A stretch of 64,000 nucleotides of DNA from Phenylobacterium sp. GTDB lineage: Bacteria; Pseudomonadota; Alphaproteobacteria; Caulobacterales; Caulobacteraceae. Both the position numbers and the translations under genes were made by a program. The stretch spans positions 124,001-188,000 of the forward strand of contig NZ_JAHBYD010000005.1 of NCBI RefSeq assembly GCF_019636135.1. The letters are read 5' to 3'. The notes beneath the pieces are model-generated. The model made no database searches and had not been told where the DNA came from. It saw only the letters and a program-made list of their open reading frames with translations. This document shows, in pieces, positions 8,069 to 17,266 of the stretch (positions are counted from its first letter, which is position 1; every line of letters begins with the position of its first letter).

Positions 8069-8824
8069 ATGAGCTTCACCGACGAGGAGATCGAGCGCTA
8101 CGCCCGCCATCTGGTGCTGCGCGAGGTGGGCGGGCCGGGGCAGCAGAAGCTGAAGGCCGCCAGCGTGCTGATCGTGGGCGCGGGGGGGCTGGGATCGCCC
8201 GCGGCGCTCTACCTGGCCGCGGCCGGCGTGGGGACGATCATCCTGGCCGACCCCGACGAGGTGGAGCGCTCCAACCTGCAGCGGCAGGTGCTCTATGCCG
8301 ACGACGACCTGGGCCGCCCCAAGGTGGACGCCGCGGCCGACCGCCTGCACGGCCTGAACCCGCACATCTTCGTCGCCGGCTTCAACGGCGCGTTCGACGA
8401 GGCGACCGCGGACGAGCTCGTCGAGGGCGTCGACATGGTGCTGGACGGCACGGACGACTTCGGGGTGCGCTTCTGCGTGAACGCGGCCTGCGTGAGGCAC
8501 GGCAAGCCGCTGGTCTCGGGCGCCATCGGGCGCTGGACGGGGCAGGTGGGCGTGTTCGGCGCCAGGCCCTGCTACCGCTGCCTGGTGCCGGAGATCCCGC
8601 CGGACGCGGAGACCTGCACGGCGGTGGGCGTGGTGGGCGCCCTGGCGGGCGTGATCGGCTCGATGATGGCCGTGGAGGCCGTGAAGCTGATCACCGGCGC
8701 CGGCGAGCCGCTGGCGGGCCGCCTCCTGCTCTACGACGCGCTGGCCGGCGAGACGCGGACGGTGCGGGTGGCGGCGGACCCCGAGTGCCCGGTCTGCGGC
8801 GGCGACCGATCGGCATTCCCATAG
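8069..8824 (+). CDS. MoeB/ThiF-family adenylyltransferase
   Basis: 251 residues. The ATP-binding glycine motif GAGGLGSPAALYLAAAGVG lies near residue 35, followed by DPDEVERSNLQRQ. Zinc cysteine pairs are CYRC and CPVC, and the candidate catalytic Cys is in DAETCTAVG. The family adenylates the C-terminal glycine of MoaD- or ThiS-like sulfur carriers; with no moa or thi partner adjacent the carrier is uncertain. The first 16 bases of the gene are also present immediately upstream at 8052, so that an ATG at 8052 opens a six-codon frame whose stop overlaps this start (CCATGA). No ribosome site is seen directly before 8069, so coupling through the mini-frame is possible. Confidence 0.9.
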   Translation: MSFTDEEIERYARHLVLREVGGPGQQKLKAASVLIVGAGGLGSPAALYLAAAGVGTIILADPDEVERSNLQRQVLYADDDLGRPKVDAAADRLHGLNPHIFVAGFNGAFDEATADELVEGVDMVLDGTDDFGVRFCVNAACVRHGKPLVSGAIGRWTGQVGVFGARPCYRCLVPEIPPDAETCTAVGVVGALAGVIGSMMAVEAVKLITGAGEPLAGRLLLYDALAGETRTVRVAADPECPVCGGDRSAFP

Positions 8825-8826
8825 CC

Positions 8827-8864
8827 GTCATCCCGGTTTCGCCTCCGGCGAAGACCGGGATGAC
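8827..8864. repeat. GTCATCCCGG hairpin, likely bidirectional terminator
   Basis: GTCATCCCGGTTTCGCC pairs with GGCGAAGACCGGGATGAC around a short loop, between the convergent MoeB-like gene and holA. It is the same family as the elements at 7261, 33275 and 59251. Confidence 0.8.
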
Positions 8865-8877
8865 AGGCGGGGGGAGG

Positions 8878-9930
8878 CTAAAGCCCTAGACGCCGCGCCC
8901 GGCCGGCGACCGTCAGCGCCAGGCGCTCGGCGATGAGGCGGTCGGGAGAGCCGGCGGTCTTGCAGGCGCGGTCGGCGTCGAGCACCTGGGGCTGGACGCG
9001 GTCGAGGTCGTCGAGGGTCCAGGCGCGGACCTGGCGCAGGAATTCGCGCTCCTGCTTCCAGAAGACCCCGCTGGCCTTGGCGGCTTCCTGCGGCCCCGCG
9101 CCGGCCTTGATCAGCGTCAGCGTGCGGCGCAGGCGCCCCAGGTGGATGCCGATGGCGCGCACCGCGGCCGGACCGCTCTCGCCCTCCTGCGCCGCGCGAC
9201 GGAGACCCGCCTGCGCCTCGCCCAGCCGGCCGCCGAACGCATCGGCCGCGGCGTCGGACAGCGACGCCTCCGGCTCGACGCCCAGGAACGGCTCCAGGTC
9301 GGCCGGGGTCGCCACCGTGTTGCTGCCCGGGCCGAGGTAGAGCGCGAGCCGCTCGATCTCCTGCCGCGCGACGCCGCGCTCCTTCGGCAGGCGATTGACG
9401 AAGAGGTTCAGGGCGTCGGTGTTCAGCGAGACGTTGTCCCTGGCCAGGGTCTCGCGGACCAGCCGCGCCACGTCGCCGGGCTCGTCCTCGTAGCAGGGGA
9501 TGGCCGCCGCGCCGCCCGCCTTCTCGGCCGCCTTCCGCAGTGGCGAGTTGCGGTCGAGATTGCCGGCTTCGATCAGGAAGAAGGCGTCGGGGTTCAGCTC
9601 GCCGGCGGCATGCCGCTCCAGCGCCTCGGCGGCCGTCTTGTCGGCGCTCGCCTTGCCGTCGTTGAAGCGCAGGCGCACGAGGCGGCGGCCGCCCATCAGC
9701 GACTGGGCCGCGAGCTCGCCCTCCAGCCGCCCGCCGTCGTCGGCGACATCCGTCTCGGTGAGGACGGCGACGTCGAACGGGTCGTCCGGGTTCGGCACGA
9801 TCTTCGCCGCCAGCGCGTGGCCGCGGTCGCGCACCACGCCGATGTCGCGGCCGTAGATCAGGGCCGCTCGGATCTGGGGGTCGGGGCGGGAGAGGAAGCG
9901 CTCGATGTCGGGGCGCCTGCTCAGGATCAA
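8878..9930 (-). CDS. holA: DNA polymerase III delta subunit
   Basis: 350 residues. It is the clamp-loader subunit that opens the beta sliding clamp. The N-terminal part has the divergent AAA+ type fold (FLIEAGNLDRNSPLRKAAEKA, ALIYGRDIGVVRDRG) and the C-terminal collar domain is the usual alpha-helical one. The start is TTG at 9930, overlapping the lptE stop as TTGA, which indicates translational coupling. It is the last gene of leuS-lptE-holA, a common alphaproteobacterial order. Confidence 0.93.
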   Translation of the reverse strand: MILSRRPDIERFLSRPDPQIRAALIYGRDIGVVRDRGHALAAKIVPNPDDPFDVAVLTETDVADDGGRLEGELAAQSLMGGRRLVRLRFNDGKASADKTAAEALERHAAGELNPDAFFLIEAGNLDRNSPLRKAAEKAGGAAAIPCYEDEPGDVARLVRETLARDNVSLNTDALNLFVNRLPKERGVARQEIERLALYLGPGSNTVATPADLEPFLGVEPEASLSDAAADAFGGRLGEAQAGLRRAAQEGESGPAAVRAIGIHLGRLRRTLTLIKAGAGPQEAAKASGVFWKQEREFLRQVRAWTLDDLDRVQPQVLDADRACKTAGSPDRLIAERLALTVAGRARRLGL

Positions 9931-10451
9931 CGGGCGGCCACCTTCGCGCCGGTTGCGAGCCAGGTCGCCAGTTCGAGCTGGATACGCCGCGCGGCCTCGG
10001 CCGCGGCGCGGTCCTGCGCGTCCTGCTGGGCGCTGATCGAGGCGTAGGGCTGGTCGGCGGAGTCGTAGGTGAGCTCGACGCGCACCGAGCCCTTCTTCGC
10101 CACGGCGCCCGAGGCGATCGTGGTCAGCGCATAGCTGGCGGTCAGCACGTATTCGTAGCGCGTGGCGACGTTGTCGATCCGCACGCCGCGTGGATAGCGC
10201 GCCTCGCTCAGCGACAGGTTCATCGAATAGACCGGCGCCGCGGCGTGATCCTTGGCGAAGGCGTCGTCCAGTTGCTGGCGGATCAGGTAGCCGGTCCGCC
10301 CGCTGGGCGCGTTCACCTGGATGGCGGCCAGGTTCCGCACGACCCCCGACTGGGCGTAGAGCGGCTCGAAGCCCGCGCAGCCGCAGAGCGCGAGCGCAGC
10401 CGCCATCGCAAGCGCGGGGGAGGCAAGGGGTCTGGCGAGGCTCCGGCTCAT
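9927..10451 (-). CDS. lptE: LPS-assembly lipoprotein LptE
   Basis: 174 residues. It forms the outer-membrane LPS translocon with LptD. The lipoprotein signal ends at the lipobox LALCGC, and the mature protein begins [10 protein letters not shown], a typical alphaproteobacterial LptE N-terminus. The ATG at 10451 overlaps the leuS stop as ATGA, and its own stop overlaps the holA TTG, so all three genes are tightly coupled. Confidence 0.93.
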   Translation of the reverse strand: MSRSLARPLASPALAMAAALALCGCAGFEPLYAQSGVVRNLAAIQVNAPSGRTGYLIRQQLDDAFAKDHAAAPVYSMNLSLSEARYPRGVRIDNVATRYEYVLTASYALTTIASGAVAKKGSVRVELTYDSADQPYASISAQQDAQDRAAAEAARRIQLELATWLATGAKVAAR

Positions 10452-13027
10452 GCGGCCACGATATTCACGATCCGGTCCTTGACCACAATGATCTTGCGGA
10501 TGGTCAGGCCTTCCAGCTTGGCGCCGATCTCGGGATCGGCGCGCAGGATCGCCTCCACGGCGGCCTGCTCGGCCCCCGCGGGCGCGGTGATCTCGCCGCG
10601 GCGCTTGCCGTTCACCTGCACGGGCAGGACCTTCACCGCGTCCTCGGTCAGCGCCGGATCGAAGACGGGCCAGGGCGCGGCCACCACCATGCCCTCGCCG
10701 CCGATCCGGGCCCAGCACTCCTCGGCCAGGTGCGGCGTGAAGGGCGCGATCAGGCGGGCGAAGTCGCGCAGCGCATCCTGATAGGCAAAGGCCAGCTCGC
10801 CGACGCGGCCTTCAGGCCGGTGGGTCTTCAAGACGGTCAGGAAGCTGTACAGGTACGCGATAGCGGAATTGAACCGGAAGCCTTCGATAGCTTCCGTCAC
10901 CGCCTTCACCAGCTTGTGGTGCTGACGCCTGAGGTTTCCGGCCAGGTCGCCAGTCACCGTCTTCTCTGTCCCCGGAATCGGGGGTTGAGAGGTCTCGAAC
11001 TCGTCCCAGACGCGGTTCACGAACCGCCAGGCGCCCTGCACGCCGCCGGTGGTCCACTGCACGTCGCGCTCGGCCGGGCTGTCCGACAGGACGAACAGGC
11101 GCGCGGCGTCCACGCCGTAGACGTCGAAGATCTCCTCGGGCGCCACCGTGTTGCGCCTGGACTTCGACATCTTCTCGACGTCGCCGATGATCAGGGGCTC
11201 ACCCGTGCCTTCCAGCCGGGCGCGGCGGGTCTTTCCTTCGACCTCGAGTTCGACGTCCTTGGGCTCGACCCATTCGCCGTTCTGCCGGCGATAGGTCTCG
11301 TGGGTGACCATCCCTTGGGTGAACAGGCCCGCGAACGGCTCGCGTACGGAGAGCTGGCCGTCGTCGGCCAGGGCCTTGGTGACGAAGCGGGCGTACAGCA
11401 GGTGCAGCACCGCGTGCTCGATGCCGCCGATGTACTGGTCGACGGGCAGCCAGTAGTCGGCGTCTTCCTTGCCGATCGGCTCGTCCGCCCACGGGTTGGC
11501 GAAGCGGGCGAAGTACCAGGAGCTGTCCACGAAGGTGTCCAGCGTGTCGGTCTCGCGCGTCGCCGGCCCGCCGCAGACGGGGCAGGTGGTGTGCTTCCAG
11601 GTCGGGTGGCGCTCCAGGGCGTTGCCCGACTTGCCGAACTCGATGTCCGCCGGGTGCGCGACCGGCAGCGCCGATTTCGGCAGCGGAACGACGCCGTCCT
11701 TCCCGCAGTGGACCACCGGGATCGGGCACCCCCAGGCGCGCTGGCGCGAGACGCCCCAGTCGCGCAGGCGGAACACGGTCGCGCCCTCGCCGTCGCCCTG
11801 GGCCTCGATCCGGCGGATGGCCTCGGCCTTGGCCGCCTCGATGTCCAGGCCGTCCAGGAACCGCGAATTGTAGATCACGCCGGGGCCTGTCCAGGCCTCG
11901 TCGCCCACCGCGAACGTCGCAGGGTCCTCGCCGGGCGGCAGCACCACCGGCCTCACGGGCAGGCCGTACTTGTGGACGAAGTCCAAGTCGCGCTGGTCGT
12001 GCGCCGGGCAGGCGAAGATCGCGCCCGTGCCGTAGTCCATCAGGATGAAGTTCGCGATCCAGACGGGCAGATCCCACGACGGATCGAACGGGTGCTTCAC
12101 CTTCAGGCCGGTGTCATAGCCCTGCTTCTCGGCGGTCTCGATCTCGGCCTCGGTGGCCGCGCCCTTGCGGCAGGCTTCGATGAAGGCCGCGGCCCTGGGG
12201 TCGCGCGCGGCCACGGCCTCGGCCAGCGGGTGGTCGGCCGCGATGCCGACGAAGCTGGCGCCGAACAGGGTGTCGGGCCGGGTGGTGTAGACCTCCAGGC
12301 CCTCGGCCGGGCCTTCGCCCGCGAAATGGAACCTGAACCGCAGGCCCTTGGAGCGGCCGATCCAGTTCTCCTGCATCACGCGGACCTTGTCGGGCCAGCG
12401 GTCCAGGGTCGCCAGGTCGTCGGTCAACTGGTCGGCGTAGCCGGTGATGCGCATCGCCCACTGGTTCAGCTTGCGCTTCTCGACCACGGCGCCCGAGCGC
12501 CAGCCGCGGCCGTCGACCACCTGCTCGTTGGCCAGCACCGTCTGGTCGACCGGGTCCCAGTTGACGACGCTCTCCTTGCGATAGACCAGGCCGCGCTCCA
12601 GCAGGTCCAGGAACCACGCCTGCTGCTTGCCGTAGTAGGCCACGTCACAGGTCGCGAACTCGCGCGACCAGTCGATCGACAGGCCCAGCTCCTTCAGCTC
12701 GGCGCGCATCCGGTCGATGTTGTCGTAGGTCCAGGCCTTCGGATCGACGCCGCGCTCGATGGCGGCGTTCTCGGCGGGCAGGCCGAAGGCGTCCCAGCCC
12801 ATGGGGTGCAGCACCGAGAAGCCGCGGGCGCGCTTGAAGCGGGCGATGACATCGCCCATCGAATAGTTGCGTACATGGCCCATGTGCAGGCGTCCCGACG
12901 GGTACGGGAACATCTCCAGCACGTAGTACTTCGGCCTGCCCGGGTCGCGCACGGCCTTGAAGGCCTCGGCGTCGGCCCAGGCCTTGCGCCACCTGGGTTC
13001 GGTCTCTTTCGGATTGTAGCGGGCCAT
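10448..13027 (-). CDS. leuS: Leucyl-tRNA synthetase
   Basis: 859 residues, full class I length. It charges tRNA-Leu. The HIGH-type motif is HMGH in [15 protein letters not shown] (near residue 45), the CP1 editing domain is central, the zinc-type CPVCGG lies near 480, and the KMSKS loop is [10 protein letters not shown] near 620. The C-terminal domain ends in [15 protein letters not shown]. It is the first gene of the leuS-lptE-holA operon; the DUF3576 lipoprotein lies about 90 bp upstream on the same strand. Confidence 0.98.
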   Translation of the reverse strand: MARYNPKETEPRWRKAWADAEAFKAVRDPGRPKYYVLEMFPYPSGRLHMGHVRNYSMGDVIARFKRARGFSVLHPMGWDAFGLPAENAAIERGVDPKAWTYDNIDRMRAELKELGLSIDWSREFATCDVAYYGKQQAWFLDLLERGLVYRKESVVNWDPVDQTVLANEQVVDGRGWRSGAVVEKRKLNQWAMRITGYADQLTDDLATLDRWPDKVRVMQENWIGRSKGLRFRFHFAGEGPAEGLEVYTTRPDTLFGASFVGIAADHPLAEAVAARDPRAAAFIEACRKGAATEAEIETAEKQGYDTGLKVKHPFDPSWDLPVWIANFILMDYGTGAIFACPAHDQRDLDFVHKYGLPVRPVVLPPGEDPATFAVGDEAWTGPGVIYNSRFLDGLDIEAAKAEAIRRIEAQGDGEGATVFRLRDWGVSRQRAWGCPIPVVHCGKDGVVPLPKSALPVAHPADIEFGKSGNALERHPTWKHTTCPVCGGPATRETDTLDTFVDSSWYFARFANPWADEPIGKEDADYWLPVDQYIGGIEHAVLHLLYARFVTKALADDGQLSVREPFAGLFTQGMVTHETYRRQNGEWVEPKDVELEVEGKTRRARLEGTGEPLIIGDVEKMSKSRRNTVAPEEIFDVYGVDAARLFVLSDSPAERDVQWTTGGVQGAWRFVNRVWDEFETSQPPIPGTEKTVTGDLAGNLRRQHHKLVKAVTEAIEGFRFNSAIAYLYSFLTVLKTHRPEGRVGELAFAYQDALRDFARLIAPFTPHLAEECWARIGGEGMVVAAPWPVFDPALTEDAVKVLPVQVNGKRRGEITAPAGAEQAAVEAILRADPEIGAKLEGLTIRKIIVVKDRIVNIVAA

Positions 13028-13115
13028 GATCGGGGCCTTTGACGGGGGTTGGACTTCCGGTCAACGGCCTTGGGATAGATCAGGCGCGTCGACGTTTCGA
13101 CGTCCGGAGCTGGGA

Positions 13116-13592
13116 TCAGCCCCGGATGTTCGAAAGTCGAAGCTGGCGCGCGCGGGTCAGGATCGAGTTCTCGATGTCGGTCTCGGTCTGGCCGGCGCTC
13201 GGAGCGTCCACCCAGTCGCCGCCTGCGCTGCGCGTCTGCTTGAAGACGGCCACGTTCAGGCCGTCGGCGCGCAGGCGCGAGTCCAGGATGTAGACGGTGC
13301 ATTTGAAGCGCTCGTCCGGCTTTTCCGGGTTGGTGTACCAGTCGGTGACGATGACGCCGCCGTACGGGTCCGCCGACTGCAGCGGCATGAACGACAGCGT
13401 GTCCAGCGTCGCGCGCCACAGATAGCCGTTGACGCCGATCGCCGCGGCGTTGTCGCCGGCGACGCGGGTCTTGGCGCCCTTGCCGCCGCCCAGGGGGTTG
13501 GGGATGCCGCCGCACGCGGACAGGCTCACGACGCCCAGCGCCGCGGCCACCATCATCAGGCCACGCATACGGTTACCGCGCACAAACGGCAT
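13116..13592 (-). CDS. DUF3576 lipoprotein
   Basis: About 158 residues from the ATG at 13592, which has GGAG nine bases upstream; the ATG at 13568 is a possible alternative. A hydrophobic signal is followed by lipobox LSACGG, then the DUF3576 core (NGYLWRATLDTLSFMPL, GGVIVTDWYTNP, RFKCTVYILD, ARQLRLSNIRG). The family is conserved in Alphaproteobacteria next to leuS, is probably periplasmic and membrane-anchored, and has no established function that I can name. It is likely cotranscribed with leuS. Confidence 0.85.
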   Translation of the reverse strand: MPFVRGNRMRGLMMVAAALGVVSLSACGGIPNPLGGGKGAKTRVAGDNAAAIGVNGYLWRATLDTLSFMPLQSADPYGGVIVTDWYTNPEKPDERFKCTVYILDSRLRADGLNVAVFKQTRSAGGDWVDAPSAGQTETDIENSILTRARQLRLSNIRG

Positions 13593-13862
13593 TCCATCCG
13601 TCTCCAATAGTTTTCCGCGACGCAGATACGCGCCACGGCGCCGCCCCGCGCCGGACGCCTCTATAACAATGCGTTGAAGGTCGCCAAACAGGAATCGCGT
13701 GGCGGCCGGGCCACACACGCCCGCGATATCGCCGCAGATGTGTCCCGCGCGGGTTGAGTCGCATTGACCGGAATTCGTCGCTGCCTTTAATCGGACCGCA
13801 ATCGCGAAGCTGTGCGCTAGGCACACTCGCATTGGTGACCGTTGGGGCTATATAAGCAGACG

Positions 13863-14246
13863 ATGACGACCCTCCGCCTGAGCGCTGCACTCGTTGCGGC
13901 CGTGCTGATGAGCACGGTCGGCGGCGCGGCATACGCGGCGGACAAGGGCAAGCCCGTCGACTTCACCGTCCAGTCCGAGCCCACGACGGCGGCTCCGAAC
14001 GGCGGCCGCTCCTACACCTACGACGCGTCGAAGGGCCGCCTGGGCTTCACCTTGCGCATGCAGCAGCCCGACAATCGCGAGGCGACGCCGAACGACGTTC
14101 AGGCCGGAGCCTACTTCCGGATCACGCCGTCGATCCGCGTCGGCGGCTCGGTGGCCCTGGGCGATCAGCAGTTGACCCCGCGCGCCAACCAGGCCCGCCC
14201 GGCCGATGCGCCGAAGCTGCGGCTAGAATCGACGCTGAAGTTCTAA
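13863..14246 (+). CDS. ntrZ: NtrZ-family periplasmic regulatory protein
   Basis: 127 residues. A cleavable signal peptide ends at AYA, followed by a small periplasmic protein with KGKPVDFTVQ, GRLGFTLRMQQP and a C-terminal LRLESTLKF beta-strand. In Caulobacter NtrZ inhibits the NtrY sensor kinase from the periplasm; the assignment here rests on remembered sequence and on position beside leuS. The ATG at 13863 is preferred over a TTG 21 bp upstream because it places the signal peptide correctly. Its stop overlaps the convergent thiE-like stop by 4 bp. Confidence 0.75.
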   Translation: MTTLRLSAALVAAVLMSTVGGAAYAADKGKPVDFTVQSEPTTAAPNGGRSYTYDASKGRLGFTLRMQQPDNREATPNDVQAGAYFRITPSIRVGGSVALGDQQLTPRANQARPADAPKLRLESTLKF

Positions 14247-14821
14247 AGGGCCTCCACCGCCGCCAGTCCGACGAGGCCCGCGTCCAGGAGACGGCGGGCC
14301 CTTTTCGTATTCACGCCCCCGAGTGCGTAGGCCGGCCGCCCGGCGGCGCGGACGCGGGCGGCGAGCCGGATCGGGCCGAGCGCGGGCCCGGCGGAGGGGC
14401 TGCGCGAGGGGAACGCGACGGAAAGCACCACGGCGTCGGCGCGGCTGGCCCGGGCGGCGGCGAGCGAATGGGCGGCGCTGGTGACGATCCAGCGGGGGTT
14501 TGCGCGCTTCAGGCCCGCCGCGCGATGGGCGAGCCGCTCGGGGAGGTGGACGCCGTCCGCGCCGATCCGGCGGGCCAGGCCTGCGTCCTGGCCGATCAGC
14601 AGCTTCAGGCCCCGCGCCCGGGTGATCGCCGCGAGCCGCCGCGCCCGCGCCTCGGCGTCCGGCGCGCCGAAGTGGCGGTAGACAATGGCCGCGCCACGCG
14701 GCAGACGGGCCGCGACGGCCTCGGGATCGGGGGTGCGCGCGGGGTCGGTGAAGCACAGCAGCGGCGGCAGAGCCTTCCGCAGGCGGCGTCGCGCCGGTAA
14801 GAGCCGGGCCGTCCGCTCCAG
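14243..14821 (-). CDS. Thiamine phosphate synthase-like protein (no standard start codon)
   Basis: About 192 residues from the earliest plausible initiation codon, a CTG at 14821. Reading the minus strand gives KALPPLLCFTDPARTPDPEA, AIVYRHFG, GADGVHLPERL, ADAVVLSVAFPSRS and a C-terminal PAYALGGVN...GLVGLAAVEAL, a ThiE-type TIM barrel. No ATG, GTG or TTG occurs in frame between the upstream in-frame stop (near 14866) and the conserved core; the first GTG is at 14431, far inside the fold. The gene either starts at CTG, has a sequence error at its 5' end, or is decaying. Its 5' end abuts the divergent yggS. Confidence 0.7.
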   Translation of the reverse strand: MERTARLLPARRRLRKALPPLLCFTDPARTPDPEAVAARLPRGAAIVYRHFGAPDAEARARRLAAITRARGLKLLIGQDAGLARRIGADGVHLPERLAHRAAGLKRANPRWIVTSAAHSLAAARASRADAVVLSVAFPSRSPSAGPALGPIRLAARVRAAGRPAYALGGVNTKRARRLLDAGLVGLAAVEAL

Positions 14822-14837
14822 GGTCCAGAACTCGGAA

Positions 14838-15497
14838 ATGTCCGTCGCTCCCGCTGCCTATGCCGATGTCGTGGCCCGGATCGCCCGCGCCGCGCAAGCC
14901 GCCGGCCGCGATCCGGCGGCCGTGACCCTGGTCGCCGTCTCCAAGCAACAGCCCTGGGAGGCGATCCAGCCGGTGCTGGACGCCGGCCAGCGGGTGTTCG
15001 GCGAGAACCGGGTGCAGGAGGCGATGGGCCGTTGGGCCGAGCGTCGCGCGGGGCTGGAGCTGCGCCTGATCGGGCCCCTGCAGACCAACAAGGCCAGGGA
15101 GGCGGTCGCCTTCTTCGACGCCATCGAGAGCGTCGACCGCGAGAAACTGGCCCGCGTCCTGGCCGACGAGATCCAGAAGCAGGGCCGCAGTCCGCGCCTC
15201 TACGTCCAGGTGAACACCGGCGAGGAGGACCAGAAGGCCGGCGTGATCCCGCCGGAGGCCGACGCCTTCATCGTCGCCTGCCGCGACACCTATGGCCTGA
15301 CCGTCGAGGGCCTCATGTGCATCCCGCCCGAGGCCGAGCCGCCGGGGCCGCACTTCGCCCTGCTGGCCAGGATCGCCGCGCGCAACGGCGTGGCGAAGCT
15401 CTCCATGGGCATGAGCGGCGACTTCGAGACCGCCGTCCGCTTCGGCGCCACCAGCGTGCGCGTCGGCTCCGCGGTCTTCGGCGCGCGGAGCCGCTAG
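14838..15497 (+). CDS. yggS: YggS-family pyridoxal-phosphate homeostasis protein
   Basis: 219 residues. It is an alanine-racemase-like TIM barrel that binds PLP without racemase activity. The PLP lysine is in VAVSKQQP (near residue 36), followed by FGENRVQEA, LIGPLQTNK, VNTGEEDQKAG, GLMCIPP and LSMGMSGDFETAVRFGAT for the phosphate site. LIGPLQTNK replaces the more common LIGHLQTNK. The ATG at 14838 gives the normal N-terminus. Confidence 0.93.
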   Translation: MSVAPAAYADVVARIARAAQAAGRDPAAVTLVAVSKQQPWEAIQPVLDAGQRVFGENRVQEAMGRWAERRAGLELRLIGPLQTNKAREAVAFFDAIESVDREKLARVLADEIQKQGRSPRLYVQVNTGEEDQKAGVIPPEADAFIVACRDTYGLTVEGLMCIPPEAEPPGPHFALLARIAARNGVAKLSMGMSGDFETAVRFGATSVRVGSAVFGARSR

Positions 15498-15559
15498 AAT
15501 ATCCAGCCCTAACTCCGGTCAGGCCCGTGTGCTCCAGGCTCTGGCGGACAGCGGCTGGG

Positions 15560-16063
15560 TCACGGGCGGATCCCGACCGCGTCGCCCGGCCGCGCCTTGT
15601 CGAGCAGTTCCTCCAGGTCGTCGCGCGCGACGGCGACGCAACCGTGCGTGGGGGCGTAGTCCGGCTTGGCCAGGTGCAGGAAGGTCGCCGAGCCCAGGCC
15701 CGGGACGACCGGATCGTCGTTGTGCCCCAGCACGACCACGAGGTCGTAGAGGTGGTCGTCGCGCCACATCCGCTCGGCGCTGGCGCGATAGGGCAGCTTG
15801 ACGGGGCGGTTGTACGCAGGATCGGACGGGTCGTCGCACCAGCCGTCGTCCTCGGCCATGGCGCGCACGCGGATCTCGGTGGCCGGCGGCGGGCCGCGGT
15901 CGGGGCGGTAGATCACCTCGCGGATCGGCCAGACGCCAGCCGGTGAGGCCAGGTCGCCCTCGCGCTTGGCCCCCGCGGAGATCACGCCGGCCGGGCCCAG
16001 CGCCGCGCGCACGCGCCGGTCGCCGATGTCCAGCCAGCCGTCAGACGTCGCCAGGAAGATCAC
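15560..16063 (-). CDS. L,D-transpeptidase (YkuD) family protein
   Basis: 167 residues. It has the catalytic motif LGHNDDP...THGCVAVAR, with the expected His, Gly and nucleophile Cys of YkuD domains. There is no signal peptide or LysM domain. These short alphaproteobacterial forms start with the catalytic domain directly (MIFLATSDGWLDIGDRRVRAALG). Likely peptidoglycan cross-linking or editing, but export is not explained by the sequence. It lies divergent to cenR. Confidence 0.85.
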   Translation of the reverse strand: MIFLATSDGWLDIGDRRVRAALGPAGVISAGAKREGDLASPAGVWPIREVIYRPDRGPPPATEIRVRAMAEDDGWCDDPSDPAYNRPVKLPYRASAERMWRDDHLYDLVVVLGHNDDPVVPGLGSATFLHLAKPDYAPTHGCVAVARDDLEELLDKARPGDAVGIRP

Positions 16064-16116
16064 TGGAACCTCGAAACCCTTTGCCGCGAACCTGCCAGAT
16101 GGTGTTTGCTGCCGCC

Positions 16117-16800
16117 ATGGCTCAACGCAAGACCCTCCTCATCGTCGACGACGACCAGGACCTTCGCGGGGCGATCGCCGAACAGCTCGAGGCCGAGAAC
16201 TTCCAGACCGTGGAGGCCGCGACGGCCGGCGACGGAATCCGGATGGCCCGCGAGGAGAAGCCGGACCTGATCCTGCTCGACGTCGATCTGCCCGACATGG
16301 ACGGCCGCGAGGCCTGCAAGCGCATGCGTGAGGACGGGGTGCAGACGCCGGTGATCATGCTGACGGCGGCCGACACTGACGACGACACGATCCGCGGCCT
16401 GGACTCGGGCGCCAACGACTACGTCACCAAGCCCTACCGGTTCGCCGTGCTGCTGGCCCGCATCCGGGTGCTGCTGCGCGACTACGAGCACTCGGAGGGC
16501 GCGGTCTTCCGGCTGGGCGACTACGAGTTCCGCCCAGCCGCCAAGGTCCTCGTCGACCAGAAGGGCAAGAAGGTCCGGCTGACCGAGAAGGAGACCAACA
16601 TCCTGAAGTACCTCTACCGCGCCGGCGAGAAGGCCGTGTCGCGCGAGGAGCTTCTGGCCGAGGTCTGGGGCTACAACGCCGGCGTCACCACCCACACGCT
16701 CGAGACGCACGTCTACCGCCTGCGCCAGAAGATCGAGCCCGACCCCGCCAACGCCCGCCTCCTCCTCACCGAGCAGGGCGGCTACAAGCTGGCGCCTTGA
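16117..16800 (+). CDS. cenR: OmpR-family response regulator CenR
   Basis: 227 residues. The N-terminal receiver has the acidic pair in IVDDDQD, the phospho-acceptor Asp in ILLDVDLPDMDG, and K in YVTKPYR. The C-terminal winged helix (about 130-227) ends in THTLETHVYRLRQKIEP...EQGGYKLAP. It closely resembles CenR, the essential cell-envelope regulator of Caulobacter paired with CenK; the kinase is not adjacent, as expected. The ATG at 16117 matches the usual N-terminus MAQRKTLLIVDDD. The identity is from memory of the family and of the leuS-cenR neighbourhood. Confidence 0.82.
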   Translation: MAQRKTLLIVDDDQDLRGAIAEQLEAENFQTVEAATAGDGIRMAREEKPDLILLDVDLPDMDGREACKRMREDGVQTPVIMLTAADTDDDTIRGLDSGANDYVTKPYRFAVLLARIRVLLRDYEHSEGAVFRLGDYEFRPAAKVLVDQKGKKVRLTEKETNILKYLYRAGEKAVSREELLAEVWGYNAGVTTHTLETHVYRLRQKIEPDPANARLLLTEQGGYKLAP

Positions 16801-16801
16801 A

Positions 16802-16833
16802 AGCTTTATAAAGCTGCAATACATGAATTGCAG
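16802..16833 (+). promoter_or_regulatory. Two overlapping palindromes upstream of the toxin-antitoxin pair
   Basis: AGCTTTATAAAGCT (16802-16815) is a perfect 14-bp palindrome. CTGCAAT (16814-16820) and ATTGCAG (16827-16833) form a second inverted repeat with a 6-bp gap. Both lie between cenR and the antitoxin gene, just upstream of its ribosome site AGGAGC. The arrangement fits an operator for autoregulation by the antitoxin or toxin-antitoxin complex. Confidence 0.6.
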
Positions 16834-16849
16834 ATTGTAGGAGCACGCC

Positions 16850-17266
16850 ATGGGTCGCTATGAACCCCTCGGCGCCTTTCTGGCGGCGCAAGTCGGCGAT
16901 CTGATCCCTCTCACGTTCCGCGAGATCGAGGATGTGCTCGGCGCGCCCCTGCCGGCCTCGAAACGCTATCCCGCATGGTGGAGCAACAACCCCTCGAACA
17001 ACCCCATGACCAAGGCATGGCTGGCGGCGGGCTTCACGACGGAGCAGGTGGATATCGCGGGGGAACGGCTGGTCTTCCGCCGGGCCAAGCCACAGCGCTT
17101 TGGCGTGGAGGAGCAGGGCGCGGACTTCCGCGCCGCCGCGTCCGCCGCGCCGCCGGCGGGCTGGCTGGAAAAGCTGCGCGAGGAGATGCGCGGGACGGTG
17201 TGGATCGAACCCGGCTATGACCTGACGCAGCCTGCGGGCGAGGTCTGGAACGCCGAACACGAATGA
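16850..17266 (+). CDS. Probable antitoxin with DUF7662-like N-terminus
   Basis: 138 residues. The first ~80 (YEPLGAFLAAQ, IPLTFREIEDVLGAPLP, YPAWWSNNPSNN, AWLAAGFTTEQVD, RLVFRRA) match the short domain I know as DUF7662. The tail RGTVWIEPGYDLTQPAGEVWNAE looks like the toxin-binding C-terminus of VapB-type antitoxins. The stop overlaps the PIN gene start by 4 bp (ATGA), and palindromes lie upstream. Expected role: bind and neutralise the PIN toxin and repress the operon. The DNA-binding role of the N-terminal domain is inferred, not shown. Confidence 0.65.
   Translation: MGRYEPLGAFLAAQVGDLIPLTFREIEDVLGAPLPASKRYPAWWSNNPSNNPMTKAWLAAGFTTEQVDIAGERLVFRRAKPQRFGVEEQGADFRAAASAAPPAGWLEKLREEMRGTVWIEPGYDLTQPAGEVWNAEHE

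Noticed and set aside
10190..13042. Long open frame (950 codons) on the plus strand opposite leuS
   Set aside because: It is a high-GC shadow frame; composition is Arg/Gly/Ala/Val-rich with no domain, while the minus strand encodes complete LeuRS and LptE.
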